Source of the DNA: Limnohabitans sp.
GTDB lineage: Bacteria > Bacteroidota > Bacteroidia > Flavobacteriales > Flavobacteriaceae
Reading direction: 5' to 3'
DNA: 33,250 nucleotides
NCBI GenBank assembly: GCA_030053945.1
Contig: JASGCW010000039.1
Location: 1-33,250 of the forward strand
The notes under the pieces are model-generated. The model was given only the letters and a program-made list of their open reading frames with translations, searched no databases and had not been told where the DNA came from. Positions 31,672-33,250 of the stretch are shown here, piece after piece. Every line of letters starts with the position of its first letter. Position 1 is the stretch's first letter. The position numbers and the translations under genes are program-made.

Positions 31672-32529
31672 ATGAAAAAGATATTTTTATTCTACACCTT
31701 ATTTTTCGCTTTTATTTCTTGGGCGCAAAAACAATCAACTATAAAAACAAAAAGTTTTAATTTAGGGGTTATTGAAGAAATTGACTCAAAAATACTAAAC
31801 GAAAAAAGGACACTTAACATTTATTTACCCGAAGGTTATTCAGAAAAAGACACTACAAAATACCCTGTAATCTATCTTTTAGACGGGTCTGCAAACGAAG
31901 ATTTCATCCATATTGTAGGACTTGTCCAATACAATAATTTTTCGTGGATAGATCGAGTTCCTAAATCAATTGTTGTAGGAATTGCAAATGTAGATAGACG
32001 TCGAGATTTCACTTCTCCTACAACTTTTAAAACCGTTAAAGAACGATATCCTTCAAGTGGTGGCTCAGAAAACTTCATCTCATTTATAGAAAAAGAATTA
32101 CAGCCATTTATAGAAAAAAAATACAACACTTCAACCAAAACCATTATTGGGCAATCATTAGGGGGATTATTAGTAACAGAAGTGCTTTTTAAAAAACCAG
32201 AACTATTTGACAAATACATCATCATAAGCCCAAGCTTATGGTGGAATGACGGAGAATTATTAAAAGCTAATCCGAAAATTTTAGAAGAAACCTCAGCCAA
32301 TAAAAAAGATATCTATTTAGGTGTTGGCAAAGAAGGACTGGGACCTGTTTTTGACAATCACGTGATGGAAGTAGATGCAAACATTTTGTATGACAAGATA
32401 AAATACTCAAAAAACAAAAACATCAACATCTATTTTGATTACTTACCAGCAGAAGATCACGCTACAGTTACCCATCCAGCTGTCTTTAATGCTTTTAGAA
32501 TTTTATATCCTAAAAAAGTCACAGAATGA
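31672..32529 (+). CDS. Exported esterase-D-type alpha/beta hydrolase, 285 aa
   Basis: The signal peptide ends near SWAQ (about residue 18). The body fits the putative esterase family (PF00756; Fes/IroE-like and acyl-carrying esterases): RTLNIYLPEGYSE, YPVIYLLDGSANED, nucleophile elbow GQSLGGL (Ser about 163), SPSLWWNDG, and a late EDHATV where the His is expected. It could act on ester bonds of siderophores or cell-wall-type polymers. The exact substrate cannot be read. It overlaps the following GNAT gene by four bases (ATGA), which means translational coupling. Confidence 0.87.
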   Translation: MKKIFLFYTLFFAFISWAQKQSTIKTKSFNLGVIEEIDSKILNEKRTLNIYLPEGYSEKDTTKYPVIYLLDGSANEDFIHIVGLVQYNNFSWIDRVPKSIVVGIANVDRRRDFTSPTTFKTVKERYPSSGGSENFISFIEKELQPFIEKKYNTSTKTIIGQSLGGLLVTEVLFKKPELFDKYIIISPSLWWNDGELLKANPKILEETSANKKDIYLGVGKEGLGPVFDNHVMEVDANILYDKIKYSKNKNINIYFDYLPAEDHATVTHPAVFNAFRILYPKKVTE

Positions 32530-33050
32530 GTTTACAACCTACACTCGAAAACAAAAGCATTAAATTAATTCCTCTTAAAGAAACCGATTTTGAAGAATTA
32601 TTTACAATTGCTTCGGATCCATTAATTTGGGAGCAACATCCAAACAAAGACAGATACAAAAAAGAAGTTTTTCTAAATTTCTTTGAAGGTGCAATGGAGT
32701 CAAAAGGAGCTTTCAAAATAATAGATACATTATCTCAAAAAACTATTGGCAGCACACGTTATTATGATTTTAATGAAACTGAAAAAAGCATACTAATTGG
32801 TTATACATTTTACAGCAGAGAATATTGGGGAACTTCTTATAATTCTCAAGCAAAAAAATTAATGCTAGACTACGCATTTCAATTCGTTGATGAAGTTTTT
32901 TTTCACATTGGCTCAAATAATATTCGTTCACAAAAAGCCATTGAAAGATTAGGTGCAAAAAAAGTCAAAGAAATTGAAATTGCCTATCACGGAGAGCCTG
33001 AACAATTAAATTTCGAATATAAAATAGAAAAAAAAGATTGGATGGGTTAA
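32526..33050 (+). CDS. GNAT-family N-acetyltransferase, RimJ/RimL type, 174 aa
   Basis: The RimJ/RimL pattern is readable: LENKSIKLIPLKETDFEELFTIASDPLIWEQHP at the start, then IIDTLSQKTIGSTRYYDF, then ILIGYTFYSREYWGTSYNSQAKKLMLDYAFQ, and the conserved end HIGSNNIRSQKAIERLGAKKV. It uses acetyl-CoA to acetylate an amine of a protein N-terminus or small molecule. The start overlaps the esterase stop codon by four bases, so the two are one operon. The acceptor is unknown. Confidence 0.87.
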   Translation: MSLQPTLENKSIKLIPLKETDFEELFTIASDPLIWEQHPNKDRYKKEVFLNFFEGAMESKGAFKIIDTLSQKTIGSTRYYDFNETEKSILIGYTFYSREYWGTSYNSQAKKLMLDYAFQFVDEVFFHIGSNNIRSQKAIERLGAKKVKEIEIAYHGEPEQLNFEYKIEKKDWMG

Positions 33051-33221
33051 AAAATATAAACTTAAAAAATTTTAATCTTAGCATTTTAAATTAATTATAA
33101 AAAAAGAGAGACTCCTGTTTTGTGCGATGGGGCACCCAAGACTAATGTTCTAAATTAAAAAGATTGATGATATCTTTTTGTTCCTGATTTTTAAGTAATA
33201 CGAAAATGAATAATATATAAG

Positions 33222-33246
33222 ACCAATTTTTTTAATTGGTTTTTTT
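33222..33246 (+). terminator. Terminator at the window end
   Basis: ACCAATT (33222-33228) pairs with AATTGGT (33234-33240) and a T6 run follows to 33246. Together with a weaker AAAAAGAT/ATCTTTTT hairpin (33157-33179) it can end the esterase/GNAT transcript. The intervening 33051-33221 has no convincing gene. Confidence 0.65.
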
Positions 33247-33250
33247 ATAT

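Overview
The window reads as chromosomal DNA of a Flavobacteriaceae member, most likely Flavobacterium. Support for this: very AT-rich sequence, Bacteroidota-type promoters (TTTG, about 19 bp, then TAnnTTTG), a gldI gliding lipoprotein, two proteins with type IX secretion (T9SS) type B C-terminal signals, and small dispersed palindromes and tandem motifs of a style I recall from Flavobacterium genomes. I see no tRNA, rRNA, CRISPR array, transposase or clear prophage.

Layout. (1) 1-2424 is accessory. Repeat-rich DNA flanks an HTH/coiled-coil regulator, a divergent 54-residue membrane peptide controlled from a shared region with two inverted repeats, and a three-gene set (lipoprotein, four-helix membrane protein, tiny coiled-coil protein). 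(2) 2425-5470 holds a lipoprotein, a DUF4419 protein and an unknown protein, all on the minus strand. (3) 5901-7040 is an MpaB/DUF2236-type oxygenase whose last codons lie in a tandem repeat. (4) 7190-9930 is a minus-strand envelope metal-handling cluster: a Cys-rich lipoprotein, two HMA proteins, a TlpA-like thioredoxin and an outer-membrane protein. (5) 10061-12660 carries a conserved unknown, an SMP-30-like propeller, a possibly protease-like but inactive unknown, and a divergent 2H phosphoesterase. (6) 12774-15563 is uvrA. (7) 15644-17212 is a repetitive surface protein with a phage tail-fibre type chaperone end. (8) 17615-19208 pairs a patatin-like phospholipase with an Rv2525c-like (DUF1906) protein. 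A candidate small RNA with its own promoter and terminator follows. (9) 19548-22279 is the nrnA-like/gldI/cyclophilin-FKBP operon. (10) 22308-23114 holds two small unknown proteins that resemble orphan immunity genes. (11) 23216-29990 holds two large T9SS cell-surface proteins. (12) 30109-33050 holds a long-form GAPDH, an esterase and a GNAT acetyltransferase.

How the parts fit together. Regions 9 and 11 belong to the envelope, gliding and secretion biology of this group: prolyl isomerases that help exported proteins fold, and T9SS cargo. Region 4 looks like a periplasmic copper or mercury handling set with thiol redox support. The least explained parts are the divergent HTH/membrane-peptide module at 233-968, the patatin/DUF1906 pair at 17615-19208, the candidate small RNA at about 19335-19424, and a palindrome shared upstream of two lipoprotein genes (1978-1992 and 3438-3452). 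Functions come from motifs read by eye. Promoters, terminators and the RNA are predictions.
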